Below are positions 51,520-60,048 of a DNA stretch of 64,000 nt, piece after piece. Both the position numbers and the translations under genes were made by a program. Below the pieces are notes generated by a model that did not search any database, was not told where the DNA came from, and worked only from the letters and a program-made list of their open reading frames with translations. Position 1 is the first letter of the stretch, and each line of letters opens with the position of its first letter. Source of the stretch: Rhizobium sp. Leaf262 (GTDB lineage: Bacteria; Pseudomonadota; Alphaproteobacteria; Rhizobiales; Rhizobiaceae); NCBI RefSeq assembly GCF_001422245.1, contig NZ_LMMM01000005.1, positions 122,258-186,257 of the forward strand. Reading direction: 5' to 3'.

Positions 51520-51810
51520 ATGCGGCGACAGGGCTACGTCTACATTCTGGCATCGAAGCGTAATGGTACTCTTTACACCGGGGTTACCAGCGATCTGGCG
51601 CATCGTTTGTACGAACACCAAAACGATCTGACGCCCGGCTTCACAAGCAAATATGGCACCAAGACACTCGTCTGGTTCGAGACCCATGATCTCATAACAG
51701 ATGCGATTTCCCGTGAAAAAACGATCAAGAAATGGCCTCGAAAATGGAAGCTCGATCTCATCGAGACAATGAACCCCGATTGGGCCGATATCTCGCATTA
51801 TCTTCTTTAA
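51520..51810 (+). CDS. GIY-YIG nuclease-domain protein (UPF0213-like)
   Basis: A 96-residue single-domain protein with GYVYILASKRNGTLYTGVTSDLAHRLYEHQ at the N terminus: GIY-YIG as VYI and YTGV, the conserved Arg and Tyr, and a following Glu/Lys segment (EKTIKKWPRKWKLDLIE). Such small GIY-YIG proteins are presumed endonucleases; function is not established. The start is uncertain: ATG 51520 or TTG 51496, neither with a good ribosome site. The gene is bracketed by family C repeat sequence at 51331 and 51901. Confidence 0.88.
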   Translation: MRRQGYVYILASKRNGTLYTGVTSDLAHRLYEHQNDLTPGFTSKYGTKTLVWFETHDLITDAISREKTIKKWPRKWKLDLIETMNPDWADISHYLL

Positions 51811-51900
51811 TAGCAGGTGCGCGACGCGGGTAATCCTGCTTAACCTGAACTGCTATCCGGTCTGAAACTAATAGGCCAGTTTTGGATGCATGACAGACAC

Positions 51901-52017
51901 CTCCGTCACCCCGCACTTGCTCCGGGGTCCAGCCACCCCAAGCCCTCGGGGGTGAAAAGTTCTTTCGCCGCGCAGACGCGCGTCTACTAGGCCCCGGATC
52001 AAGTCCGGAGTGACGGA
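51901..52017. repeat. Palindromic mosaic repeat (family C), copy 2
   Basis: Outer arms CTCCGTCACCCCGCACTTGC and its near-complement ending GTCCGGAGTGACGGA, an inner CACCCCAAG/CTCGGGGGTG hairpin and the shared core CGCGCAGACGCGCGTCTACT. It lies between the GIY-YIG gene and the antitoxin-like gene. Confidence 0.88.
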
Positions 52018-52127
52018 TGCAGGCGTTTTGCGTCAAACTGGCTTCTCAGTCCAGGCAGCCAAAAGTCGACTTGATTCGAGAAACGGAAATGAGAGACGAC
52101 GCTGCAACAATGAAAGGAGTGAAACAA

Positions 52128-52439
52128 ATGAAAGACCGCAGTCATGACGATGCCATGGCGGATTTGTTTCGCGATGATCCCGAACTGGCGGCGGCCACGC
52201 TGGATGCCATATTGGCCAATGGTGACCAAGGCGAACTCATGGTTACGCTTCGGCAGATGGCCAAGGCGTTCGGCGGTGTACCACAGGTCGCCAAAGCGGC
52301 TGATCTCAACCCCACACAGCTGTATCGAACCCTTTCTGCAACCGGCAACCCTGAACTGCTTAGCCTCAGCGCCATTCTGCGCTCGATGGGACTGCGTCCG
52401 GCAATTCAGCCGCTTTCCGGCACCGCCCCTCGTGCGTGA
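52128..52439 (+). CDS. HigA/addiction-module antidote-like DNA-binding protein
   Basis: A 103-residue protein resembling the antidote half of chromosomal HigB/HigA-type modules (the family annotated as probable addiction module antidote). It shows LAAATLDAILANGDQGELMVTLRQMAKAFGG followed by a helix-turn-helix region VPQVAKAADLNPTQLYRTLS and SLSAILRSMGLRP. The ATG 52128 follows GGAGTGAAACAA. A toxin gene normally precedes or follows; none is recognisable, and a family C repeat occupies the upstream space. It may be an orphan regulator. Confidence 0.78.
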   Translation: MKDRSHDDAMADLFRDDPELAAATLDAILANGDQGELMVTLRQMAKAFGGVPQVAKAADLNPTQLYRTLSATGNPELLSLSAILRSMGLRPAIQPLSGTAPRA

Positions 52440-52531
52440 ATTCAATCATTCTGTTCACTGCCGAAACGGAATGACGCCATGAGATTATTTCACATGCACG
52501 CAGAAGTTCGTCCGTCTATAAACTTCTGAAA

Positions 52532-53752
52532 ATGTGTGAGACAGACATGGCAGAACCTTCCGATAAGAAACAGCCGCCCTTGAAGGGCATTCGTGTGATC
52601 GAGCTGGCGCGCGTGCTGGCCGGTCCGTGGGCCGGGCAGATGCTGGCCGATATGGGTGCCGATGTCATCAAGGTTGAAAGCCCCGATGGCGGCGATGACA
52701 CACGCGCCTGGGGACCTCCCTTCGTTGAGAGCAAGGACGGAGATAATCTGTCCGCCGCCTATTACCACTCCACCAATCGCGGCAAGCGGTCCATCACCGT
52801 CGATCTGAAGACGCCGGAGGGACGCGAGACCGTGCGTCGGCTGGTCAAAACTGCCGATGTCGTCATCGAGAATTTCAAGCGCGGCGGGCTGGAGAAATAC
52901 GGGCTGGATTATCAGTCGCTTCGGGCGCTGAACCACAAGCTTATCTACTGCTCCATCACCGGCTTCGGCCAGACCGGGCCCTATGCGGATTTCGCTGGTT
53001 ACGATTACATCGTTCAGGGCATGTCCGGCTTCATGTCGATTACCGGCGAGCCGGATGGCCAGCCGATGAAGGCGGGCGTGGCGGTGGCTGATATCTTCAC
53101 CGGCATCTATTCCGTCACCGCCATTCAGGCAGCCCTCATCCACGCCATGCGCACCGGCCAGGGCCAGCATATCGATATGGCGCTGCTGGATGTGCAATCT
53201 GCGGTGCTGGCCAACCAGAACATGAATTACCTCATTTCCGACAAGGCCCCGGTGCGGCTGGGCAATGCGCACCCGAATATCTCACCTTACGAGGTGGTGC
53301 CGACCGCCGATGGCTTCCTCATTCTCGCCGTCGGCAATGACGGCCAGTTCCGCCGCCTGTGCAAAATTCTCAGCATCGATGCAATCGCAGATGACGAGCG
53401 TTACGCCACCAACAAGGCCCGCGTCGCCCACAAGGTCGAGGTGCGCCAGATCGTTTCCACCGAGACGCTGAAATGGACGAAGCGCGACCTGCTGACGGCC
53501 TGCGAAACCAATGCCGTGCCCGCCGGTCCCATCAATTCCATCGAGGAAATGTTTGCCGATCCGCAGGTAGAGGCCCGTGGCCTGCGCGTCGATCTGCAAG
53601 CAGCCGATGGCACCGTCATTCCGGGCGTCCGTACACCTATCATATTGTCCGAAACGCCCCTGCATTATAATCGACCAAGCCCGCGCCTTGGCGAACATCA
53701 GGATGAAGTTCTGGCCGAACTGAATGAAATCGAGAGGAATATAGCGCCATGA
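52532..53752 (+). CDS. Class III CoA-transferase (CaiB/BaiF family)
   Basis: A 406-residue family III CoA-transferase, which moves CoA between carboxylic acids through an enzyme-bound Asp thioester. The N-terminal LKGIRVIELARVLAGPWAGQMLADMGADVIKVE and SITGFGQTGPYADFAGYDYIVQG (candidate Asp in GYDY) are characteristic. A start at 52547 (MAEPSDKK) is also possible. It overlaps the following TPP-enzyme gene by 4 nt, so the two likely act in one pathway. The substrate is unknown. Confidence 0.92.
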   Translation: MCETDMAEPSDKKQPPLKGIRVIELARVLAGPWAGQMLADMGADVIKVESPDGGDDTRAWGPPFVESKDGDNLSAAYYHSTNRGKRSITVDLKTPEGRETVRRLVKTADVVIENFKRGGLEKYGLDYQSLRALNHKLIYCSITGFGQTGPYADFAGYDYIVQGMSGFMSITGEPDGQPMKAGVAVADIFTGIYSVTAIQAALIHAMRTGQGQHIDMALLDVQSAVLANQNMNYLISDKAPVRLGNAHPNISPYEVVPTADGFLILAVGNDGQFRRLCKILSIDAIADDERYATNKARVAHKVEVRQIVSTETLKWTKRDLLTACETNAVPAGPINSIEEMFADPQVEARGLRVDLQAADGTVIPGVRTPIILSETPLHYNRPSPRLGEHQDEVLAELNEIERNIAP

Positions 53753-55401
53753 AGAGAACCGGCGGACAGCTGATTGTCGAAGCCCTGAAAGCCAATGGCG
53801 TGTCGCGCGTTTCCTGCGTGCCGGGCGAAAGCTATCTGGCGGTGCTGGATGCTCTCTATGAAAGCGGCATAGAAACCGTCGTCTGCCGTCAGGAAGGTGG
53901 CGCTGCGATGATGGCCGACACCTGGGGCCGTCTGACGGGCGAGCCCGGCATCTGCATGGTCACACGCGGCCCCGGCGCGACAAACGCCTCTGCGGGTCTA
54001 CACATCGCCATGCAGGATTCGATCCCGATGATCCTCTTCATCGGCCAGGTCCAGCGTGATGCGCGCGAGCGTGAGGCTTTTCAGGAAGTCGAATATCGCC
54101 GCGCCTTTACCGAATTCGCCAAATGGGTCGGCGAGATCGATGATGCCCGCCGCATCCCGGAATTCGTCACCCGCGCCTTTGCAGTCGCCACTTCCGGCCG
54201 CCCCGGCCCTGTCGTTTTGAGCCTGCCCGAAGACATGCTGGTCGATCTGGTAGACGCACCGGAGGCCCAGCCCTATACGCCCGTCGAAAACCACCCCGGC
54301 CCGAAGCAGATCGCGAAATTCGCCGAACTGCTGAAGGATGCCAAGCGTCCCATGGTCATCGTCGGCGGCACCCGCTGGACGGAAGATTCCGTTGCGCAGT
54401 TCAAGACATTTGCAGAAACGTTCAAGCTGCCCGTCGGCTGCTCCTTCCGGCGTCAGGCGCTGTTTAATCACCTCAGCCCGTCCTATGCGGGCGATGTTGG
54501 CATCGGCATCAACCCGGCACTGTCGAAGGAAATCAAGGAGGCCGATCTTATCATGCTTCTGGGCAGCCGCATGTCGGAAATGCCCTCCTCCGGCTACACG
54601 CTGCTGGACATCCCCTACCCGTCGCAGACACTTGTGCACATCTATCCGCAGGCCGAAGAGCTGGGGCGCATGTATCGGCCCGATCTCGCCATCTGCGCGT
54701 CCCCTGCCGAATTCGTGGAAGCGCTTTCCACGCTTGAGGCTCCGACAAACCCCGTCTGGGCAGACCGAACTTCTGCCATGCACGAAGCCTATCTAAAATG
54801 GTCCACCCCGCCACAGACCGGCCCCGGCCCGGTGCAGATGGGTCCGATCATGGACTGGATCGAAGCGAATGTGCCTGTGGACACGGTCTTCACCAACGGC
54901 GCGGGCAACTACGCCACATGGCTGCATCGCTTCCATCGCTTCCAGCGTTTCAACACGCAGTCTGCGCCCACCTCCGGCTCCATGGGTTACGGCCTGCCCG
55001 CCGCCGTCGCCGCGAAACATCTGTTCCCGGAGCGTGAAGTCGTCTGCTTTGCGGGCGACGGCTGCTTCATGATGCACGGACAGGAATTCATCACCGCCGT
55101 GCGCTATGGCCTGCCTATCATCACCGTGCTGGTCAATAACGGCACCTACGGCACCATCCGCATGCATCAGGAACGCGAATATCCCGGCCGCGTCAGCGGC
55201 ACCGATCTCGTCAATCCTGACTTCGTTGCCTTCGCCAAGGCCTATGGTGGCCACGGCGAACTGGTGGAAAAGACCGAGGATTTCGGCCCGGCCTATGAGC
55301 GTGCCCGTGCCAGCGGTAAGCCCGCGATCATCGAGGTGAAGCTGGACCCGGAGGCCATTACGCCTGCGCGGACGCTGACGCAGATTCGCGAGCGAAGTTG
55401 A
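53749..55401 (+). CDS. Thiamine-diphosphate enzyme, acetolactate synthase-like
   Basis: A 550-residue three-domain TPP enzyme. The N-terminal domain has the catalytic Glu in VCRQEGGAAMMADTWGRLTG near residue 51. A central FAD-like/transhydrogenase domain follows, and the C-terminal domain has the TPP motif from FAGDGCFMMHGQEF to LVNNGTYGTIRMHQ (GDG...NN). Such enzymes include acetolactate synthase, oxalyl-CoA decarboxylase and 2-hydroxyacyl-CoA lyase. Coupling to a class III CoA-transferase recalls the frc-oxc pair, so a CoA-thioester C-C lyase or decarboxylase role is inferred. It is not a clear IlvB. Confidence 0.88.
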   Translation: MKRTGGQLIVEALKANGVSRVSCVPGESYLAVLDALYESGIETVVCRQEGGAAMMADTWGRLTGEPGICMVTRGPGATNASAGLHIAMQDSIPMILFIGQVQRDAREREAFQEVEYRRAFTEFAKWVGEIDDARRIPEFVTRAFAVATSGRPGPVVLSLPEDMLVDLVDAPEAQPYTPVENHPGPKQIAKFAELLKDAKRPMVIVGGTRWTEDSVAQFKTFAETFKLPVGCSFRRQALFNHLSPSYAGDVGIGINPALSKEIKEADLIMLLGSRMSEMPSSGYTLLDIPYPSQTLVHIYPQAEELGRMYRPDLAICASPAEFVEALSTLEAPTNPVWADRTSAMHEAYLKWSTPPQTGPGPVQMGPIMDWIEANVPVDTVFTNGAGNYATWLHRFHRFQRFNTQSAPTSGSMGYGLPAAVAAKHLFPEREVVCFAGDGCFMMHGQEFITAVRYGLPIITVLVNNGTYGTIRMHQEREYPGRVSGTDLVNPDFVAFAKAYGGHGELVEKTEDFGPAYERARASGKPAIIEVKLDPEAITPARTLTQIRERS

Positions 55402-55419
55402 GGTTTGGCAACGCCCTTC

Positions 55420-55538
55420 CTCCGTCATCCCGCACTTGATGCGGGATCCAGTCAGCCCAAGTCCTTGGGCTGAAAGAACTCTTCTCGTTGCGCGGACGCG
55501 CGTCTGCTGGACCCCGCATCAAGTGCGGGTGACGGAGT
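55420..55538. repeat. Palindromic mosaic repeat (family C), copy 3
   Basis: Outer arms CTCCGTCATCCCGCACTTGA and TCAAGTGCGGGTGACGGAG pair almost fully. The inner CAGCCCAAGTCC/TTGGGCTG hairpin and the core GCGCGGACGCGCGTCTGCT match the other copies. It may act as the terminator of the TPP-enzyme operon. Confidence 0.9.
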
Positions 55539-55606
55539 GTATAGTATCTCCTTCACGGAGTTGACTGGCCACGTTGCTCCGCTATACCGCGATTAGGGAG
55601 ACAATC

Positions 55607-56359
55607 ATGCCAGACACACTCATCCCCGTCATCACCCCGCGCAACGCCACAATCGAACCCTCCGCCGGTGCGCCCTTTGAGGCCATCCGCGTCGCCCGCG
55701 ATGTGCTGCACACCTCCCGCACCGCCGGTCTCGCCACACTCGATCCGCTGAGCGGCTATCCCTACACCACCGCCACCAACATCGCCGTCGAGCCGGATGG
55801 CACCCCCTTCTTCTTCGCCGCTCGTCTCGCGCTCCATGCCCGCAACATCGAGGCCGACCCGCGTATCTCGCTGGTTCTCGCCCCCTTCAACAAGGGCGAT
55901 GCGCTGACCTTGCCGAGGCTGACGCTGGTGGGAAAAGCCGAACTCATCGGCGAGGAAGACGTACCGCAGGCCAAGGCGCGCTATATCGCCCGCTATCCGA
56001 AGGCCAAGCTCTACCTTTCCCTGCCGGACACCGAGCTTTACCGGTTGAACATCGAAGGCGTGCAGATAAACGGCGGCCCTGCCCGCAATGCCAGCAACAT
56101 CACACCCGCAGATTTGCGCACGGACCTTTCCGGCGCGGAAGGGCTGGAGGCGGAAGTCATCCGTCTGAACGGCATCAAGGGCGAAGCGTCACGGCTGGCG
56201 GTGTTAGCGGGGAGAAAGGCCGGAGCTTGGAAAATTACGTCTGTCGATCCGGACGGGATCAACCTCGCTTCGGCTGGCGATCTTGCGCGGCTGTGGTTTG
56301 ACGAGCGCGTGATGAGTGTGAATCAACTTGGCAAGGCGCTGAATCAGTCTTCGAAGTGA
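55607..56359 (+). CDS. HugZ-like heme utilisation / PPOx-fold protein
   Basis: A 250-residue protein with a pyridoxamine-phosphate-oxidase-like split barrel (about 25-160; AGLATLDPLSGYPYTTATNIAV, LHARNIEADPRISLVL) and a C-terminal DUF2470-type domain (VIRLNGIKGEASRLAVLAGR, DPDGINLA). This pairing is that of HugZ/HutZ heme-degrading oxygenases, but heme use is not proven by sequence. The ATG 55607 follows AGGGAG. It stands alone between two repeats. Confidence 0.8.
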   Translation: MPDTLIPVITPRNATIEPSAGAPFEAIRVARDVLHTSRTAGLATLDPLSGYPYTTATNIAVEPDGTPFFFAARLALHARNIEADPRISLVLAPFNKGDALTLPRLTLVGKAELIGEEDVPQAKARYIARYPKAKLYLSLPDTELYRLNIEGVQINGGPARNASNITPADLRTDLSGAEGLEAEVIRLNGIKGEASRLAVLAGRKAGAWKITSVDPDGINLASAGDLARLWFDERVMSVNQLGKALNQSSK

Positions 56360-56425
56360 TAGAGGTAAGGGATTCAAAACTAAGCAGAATTCCCTGCTGT
56401 ATGGCGAAATAGCGAACGGCGGTGA

Positions 56426-56645
56426 ATGTGGCTTACCCCCCTCTGCCCTGCCGGGCATCTCCCCCACAGGTGGGGAGATTAGCTGGGCGCACGCTCACCG
56501 GTCATCTCAGAGGTTGCAGAGGGCGACGACTTGTTTTGCAGCCCCCCTCCTCTGACGCTACGATTGGGGCGATGAGCGAGCATCTTGCCGATCTCCCCAC
56601 CTGAGGGGGAGATGCCCGGCAGGGCAGAGGGGGGTAAGCCCCACC
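56426..56645. repeat. RIME-like palindromic element (family A), copy 3
   Basis: Arms with CTCTGCCCTGCCGGGCATCT and AGATGCCCGGCAGGGCAGAG are exact complements, framed by GTGGCTTACCCCC and GGGGGTAAGCC. The centre is about 110 nt. It occupies most of the gap between the HugZ-like gene and ridA. Confidence 0.92.
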
Positions 56646-56663
56646 CACCAACATCAACTCAAA

Positions 56664-56693
56664 CAAAAAAAGCCGGCCCCAAGGACCGGCTTC
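56664..56693 (-). terminator. Terminator after the RidA gene
   Basis: AAGCCGGTC / GGCCGGCTT hairpin (one mismatch) followed on the minus strand by a seven-T run. Confidence 0.8.
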
Positions 56694-56712
56694 CGCAACA
56701 CTACCACACCAC

Positions 56713-57054
56713 TCAGATCGCAGCGGTCACGATAAACTCGACCTTATAATCCGGCGTCGCCAATGCGGCTTCGCTCGTCGCGCGGGCTGGCGGGTTGGCG
56801 GGGTCGATCCAGCCTTCCCAGACGGCGTTCATTTCGCCGAAGGTGGACATGTCGGAGAGGTAGATGATGGTCTGGAGAACCTTGGACTTGTCGGAACCGG
56901 CCAGCGCGAGCAGGCGGTCGACTTCGGCGAGAGCGGATTTGCTTTGCTCGGTCACGGACGTGCCTTCACCGACCTGGCCGGCGAGGTATACGGTGTTGCC
57001 GTGAACGACTGCGCCGCTCATGCGCTTGCCGGGTTCGATACGCTTGATGCTCAT
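56713..57054 (-). CDS. RidA-family protein (YjgF/YER057c/UK114)
   Basis: A 113-residue RidA-fold protein; archetypal members hydrolyse reactive enamine/imine intermediates. Motifs include MSGAVVHGNTVYLAGQVGEG, the VLQTIIYLSDMSTFGEMNAVW helix, and PPARATSEAALATPDYKVEFIV, where RidA carries its substrate-binding Arg. The ATG 57054 has AGGAG upstream; longer frames to 57198 overlap the next gene. It lies 46 nt downstream of the DUF442 gene, so the two may be co-transcribed. Confidence 0.92.
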   Translation of the reverse strand: MSIKRIEPGKRMSGAVVHGNTVYLAGQVGEGTSVTEQSKSALAEVDRLLALAGSDKSKVLQTIIYLSDMSTFGEMNAVWEGWIDPANPPARATSEAALATPDYKVEFIVTAAI

Positions 57055-57100
57055 GCTGGAAACTCCTGTTGGTACTTTCGGTAAAGGCAATGGCGGCACA

Positions 57101-57439
57101 TCAGCCACGCAAATGATGGGTCTTTTCGTAAATAGCCGTGGAGCGCGCGCCGGAGCGGCAAAAGCCGAGCATCGGGCGCTGAAGCTCGTCCAGCGCATCG
57201 ACCATGCCGGTTACGGCATCGGCGTCCACGCCGAAGCGGCCGACAGGCACATGCACGATGGCAATGCCCAGCTCTTCCGCCCGCTCGGCAATATCGGCAA
57301 ACAGAGGCTGTCCCTCTTCTTCACCATCAGGGCGATGGCAGACGATGGACTTGAACCCAAGCGCCTTGACCTCGTCGAGATCGGCGACACTGATCTGGCC
57401 GCTCACGGAATATTCGTCGTCGATACGTCTGATGTCCAT
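57101..57439 (-). CDS. DUF442 / TIGR01244-type phosphatase-like protein
   Basis: A 112-residue protein of the small phosphatase/sulfurtransferase-like family found alone or fused to beta-lactamase-fold persulfide dioxygenases. It has the start MDIRRIDDEYSVSGQISVADLDEV, a cyclic core, VHVPVGRF, and the P-loop-like active site FCRSGARSTAIYE (Cys-x5-Arg). The ATG 57439 has GGAGG 8 nt upstream. A role in sulfide or phosphate ester chemistry is possible; neither is shown. Confidence 0.85.
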   Translation of the reverse strand: MDIRRIDDEYSVSGQISVADLDEVKALGFKSIVCHRPDGEEEGQPLFADIAERAEELGIAIVHVPVGRFGVDADAVTGMVDALDELQRPMLGFCRSGARSTAIYEKTHHLRG

Positions 57440-57564
57440 GCTCAAATCCTCCGGTCACGACGGCTGTCTGGCCCGTAAAGTGCCATGCCGCCTTCAAATC
57501 CGCATTCGGTGTAAGGCGTTAAATCCAGTGCGTCAATGACAGGATTTTTCAATTCAAAGGCCTT

Positions 57565-58404
57565 TCAGAGAATAGAAAAGCGCAGGCCGTAGCTGCGGCT
57601 TTCGCCGGGCTGAAGCATGTCGAACTCGCCCGCAGCCTCCAGGTCCGCACGGTCGACCCAGCGGTGCGAAACGGGCTCTATTCCCAGCACATGGGCCGGA
57701 TCCTGCTGATTTCTCCACATTTGAAGATAGGGCAAGGTGTCGGTGCGAAACGCAACGCGCAGCGTGCGCCCGCCAATGGCGGCAATCGGCCCCAGCGTCA
57801 TCTCGGCCCAGCCATCCGGGCCCTCTCCTGCCGGAACGCAGAACACCCCGCCCGGCTCTTGCCCGAAGCGCCAGCCAAACCCGCCATTCTCGAACATCGC
57901 GCCGGAAAGCCGCACGGCATCATCGAACAGTCGCGCCGCAACATTCATGTGGTACATGTGAAAGACAGGCCGCGCCTCATCGCTGTTATTGGTGACACGG
58001 TCTTCCAGTCGGATTTCGCCGCTTTTGCCATCGATGGTCCACTGCCGGTCGAGACGCGCAGTCCCGCCATCGACAAGCGAAACCGGAACCTTGGCCACGG
58101 CCTGCGCATTACCGTTGGATACCACCCAGTCGATGATCTCGGCAGGGTGAGACGAGAAAGAGCCATGGAGCGGATATCGTTTACCGTTTTCGTCTCCCGC
58201 AATGGGTTGGGGGTGGCGAATATGGTCGGGGCCGCAGGTAAAGAGGAAGCCTTCCAGCGAATGATCGATGCGGGGATCACCGTCATCGGGGATGGCGCGG
58301 CCAGGGGCGATATCGATACCATCGACCACGCAGGCGCCAATGTCGAATACGGATCTCTCGTCCAGATAAATCGTTGGGGATGATCCTGCCTGCAGGGCGC
58401 GCAT
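57565..58404 (-). CDS. Aldose-1-epimerase-fold protein (DUF4432-like)
   Basis: A 279-residue galactose-mutarotase-fold protein. It has LEGFLFTCGPDHIRHPQPIAG, YPLHGSFSSHPAEI (candidate His), VFHMYHMNVA (candidate His) and LGIEPVSHRWVDRADLEA with the candidate catalytic Glu. The pattern fits DUF4432-type epimerase-like proteins linked to sugar metabolism. No sugar transporter is adjacent. It reads away from the YkuD gene and shares the upstream region with it. Confidence 0.8.
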   Translation of the reverse strand: MRALQAGSSPTIYLDERSVFDIGACVVDGIDIAPGRAIPDDGDPRIDHSLEGFLFTCGPDHIRHPQPIAGDENGKRYPLHGSFSSHPAEIIDWVVSNGNAQAVAKVPVSLVDGGTARLDRQWTIDGKSGEIRLEDRVTNNSDEARPVFHMYHMNVAARLFDDAVRLSGAMFENGGFGWRFGQEPGGVFCVPAGEGPDGWAEMTLGPIAAIGGRTLRVAFRTDTLPYLQMWRNQQDPAHVLGIEPVSHRWVDRADLEAAGEFDMLQPGESRSYGLRFSIL

Positions 58405-58467
58405 GCTTCCTCCTCATCATCGGTGTTGACGCTGCGATCACGCAAAAGCTACCGCAACGTCAGGAAA

Positions 58468-58482
58468 TTAAGATTGCGTTAA
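58468..58482. promoter_or_regulatory. Perfect CtrA-type box upstream of the L,D-transpeptidase
   Basis: TTAA-GATTGCG-TTAA matches the CtrA consensus TTAA-N7-TTAA exactly, about 80 nt before the GTG start of the L,D-transpeptidase. Confidence 0.6.
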
Positions 58483-58560
58483 CCTCGAATTCACCTTTTT
58501 CACAATAGGGTCAAGATTAACGTGTGTGTATCGGGCCAGAACCCAAGGGATCGCCGAATC

Positions 58561-59985
58561 GTGAAACTTTTAATTAACGCAATGTTCAGTCTCGCGGTTG
58601 CGGCGACTCCCATACTGGCACCTGTTCAGGCTCACGCCCAGCAGGTGTATCAGGAACAACCCATGCTCGTCTCCCCGGACGGGCGGGTCATCGAATACAT
58701 GCCCGAGCGCGGTGACATCGTCATCAGCAGGGATCGCATGGGCCGCACAGTCTACTACGACCGATATGGCAACCTCGTGGCGACCGAAATGCCGAGAGGC
58801 GCGCCTGCCCGTCGGGAAGCGCCGCGGGAAGCCTACCGCGATCCCTATTACAATCAGAATGGCGATTATTACCCGCCAGCACCGGGGCAGTCCGGCGGCC
58901 AGTATCGTGAGCCGCAGCGCGACTATGGCTATCAGGGCAATGGCACGCCTCGCGACTACCGTCAGTATCGCGGCGATGGCAGCGACCCGGATGTCTATAC
59001 CGGCTCCGTCGCCACGCGGCCGGGCGATGTGGAAAGCGGACCGCTCAGCCAGCCCCTGCCCGGTGAAAGCACCACCGCCTCCGTGCCGCAGCCGGACCAC
59101 ATCATCGAGCGCAACCAGCCGGTGACGGCTCCGGTCAATCGCTCGCGTCAGGAAATCGTTGCCCTTCAGGTGTTTCTCGACCGCGAAGGCATTTCGCCGG
59201 GCGTTATCGATGGCAAGATGGGCGACAACGTCAACAAGGCTATTGCCGCCTGGCAGGATATGACCGGCGACCATCTGGACCCGAACAATACCGACGATAT
59301 TCTGGAGCGCCTGCGCAACACCGGCGGGCTGGCGATCGTGGATTATACCATTACCGCAGCCGATGCAGCCGGTCCCTATGTCGCGTCCATCCCCGATGAC
59401 TATGCGGAGAAGGCGCAGCTGGAGTCCATGGCCTTCACCTCCACCTCCGAGGCACTGGCTGAGCGGTTTCACATGGATGAGACCTACCTGAAGGAACTGA
59501 ACCCCGGCGTGGACTTCACCGTTCCCGGCACCATCATCAAGGTCGTCAATCCCGGCCCGACCAAGTCCGGTCAGGTCGCCCGCATCGTTGCCCACAAAGG
59601 CATCAAGCAGGTCTTCGCCTATGACCAGAGTGGCGTACTGATTGCCGCCTATCCGGCCACCATCGGCTCCTCCGACACGCCGTCTCCGTCAGGCACGCAT
59701 ACGGTGGAGCGCATCGCGCTCAATCCGGGCTATACCTACAATCCGAAGATCAACTTCCAGCAGGGTCAGAATAACCAGATCCTGCAAATTCCGCCGGGCC
59801 CCAATGGTCCTGTCGGGACGGTGTGGATTGCGCTTTCCAAGCCCACCTACGGCATTCACGGCACGCCGGAACCATCCAAGATCGGCAAGACCAACAGCCA
59901 CGGCTGTATCCGCCTGACCAACTGGGATGCGACCGAACTGGCCAAGATGGTGCGGCCCGGTGTGGTCGTCGAGTTCGCCGATTAA
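58561..59985 (+). CDS. L,D-transpeptidase (YkuD) with PG-binding and LysM-like regions
   Basis: A 474-residue exported enzyme forming 3-3 peptidoglycan crosslinks or attaching proteins to the wall. A signal peptide (LINAMFSLAVAATPILAPVQAHA) is followed by a Tyr/Arg/Pro-rich low-complexity part, a PG_binding_1 domain (IVALQVFLDREGISPGVIDGK), a LysM-like segment (LAERFHMDETYLKELNPG), and the YkuD domain with GIHGTPEPSKIG and the catalytic SHGCIRL. The start is GTG 58561 (or GTG 58522). Polar growth in Agrobacterium relies on such enzymes. Confidence 0.93.
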   Translation: MKLLINAMFSLAVAATPILAPVQAHAQQVYQEQPMLVSPDGRVIEYMPERGDIVISRDRMGRTVYYDRYGNLVATEMPRGAPARREAPREAYRDPYYNQNGDYYPPAPGQSGGQYREPQRDYGYQGNGTPRDYRQYRGDGSDPDVYTGSVATRPGDVESGPLSQPLPGESTTASVPQPDHIIERNQPVTAPVNRSRQEIVALQVFLDREGISPGVIDGKMGDNVNKAIAAWQDMTGDHLDPNNTDDILERLRNTGGLAIVDYTITAADAAGPYVASIPDDYAEKAQLESMAFTSTSEALAERFHMDETYLKELNPGVDFTVPGTIIKVVNPGPTKSGQVARIVAHKGIKQVFAYDQSGVLIAAYPATIGSSDTPSPSGTHTVERIALNPGYTYNPKINFQQGQNNQILQIPPGPNGPVGTVWIALSKPTYGIHGTPEPSKIGKTNSHGCIRLTNWDATELAKMVRPGVVVEFAD

Positions 59986-60001
59986 TCCAGTTTGTACACA
60001 C

Positions 60002-60036
60002 GAAATGCCCGGCCAAGTGCCGGGCATTTCTTTTTT
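60002..60036 (+). terminator. Rho-independent terminator after the L,D-transpeptidase gene
   Basis: GAAATGCCCGGC / GCCGGGCATTTC perfect 12-bp stem, CAAGT loop, then six T. Confidence 0.93.
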
Positions 60037-60048
60037 GGGACGCTGACC

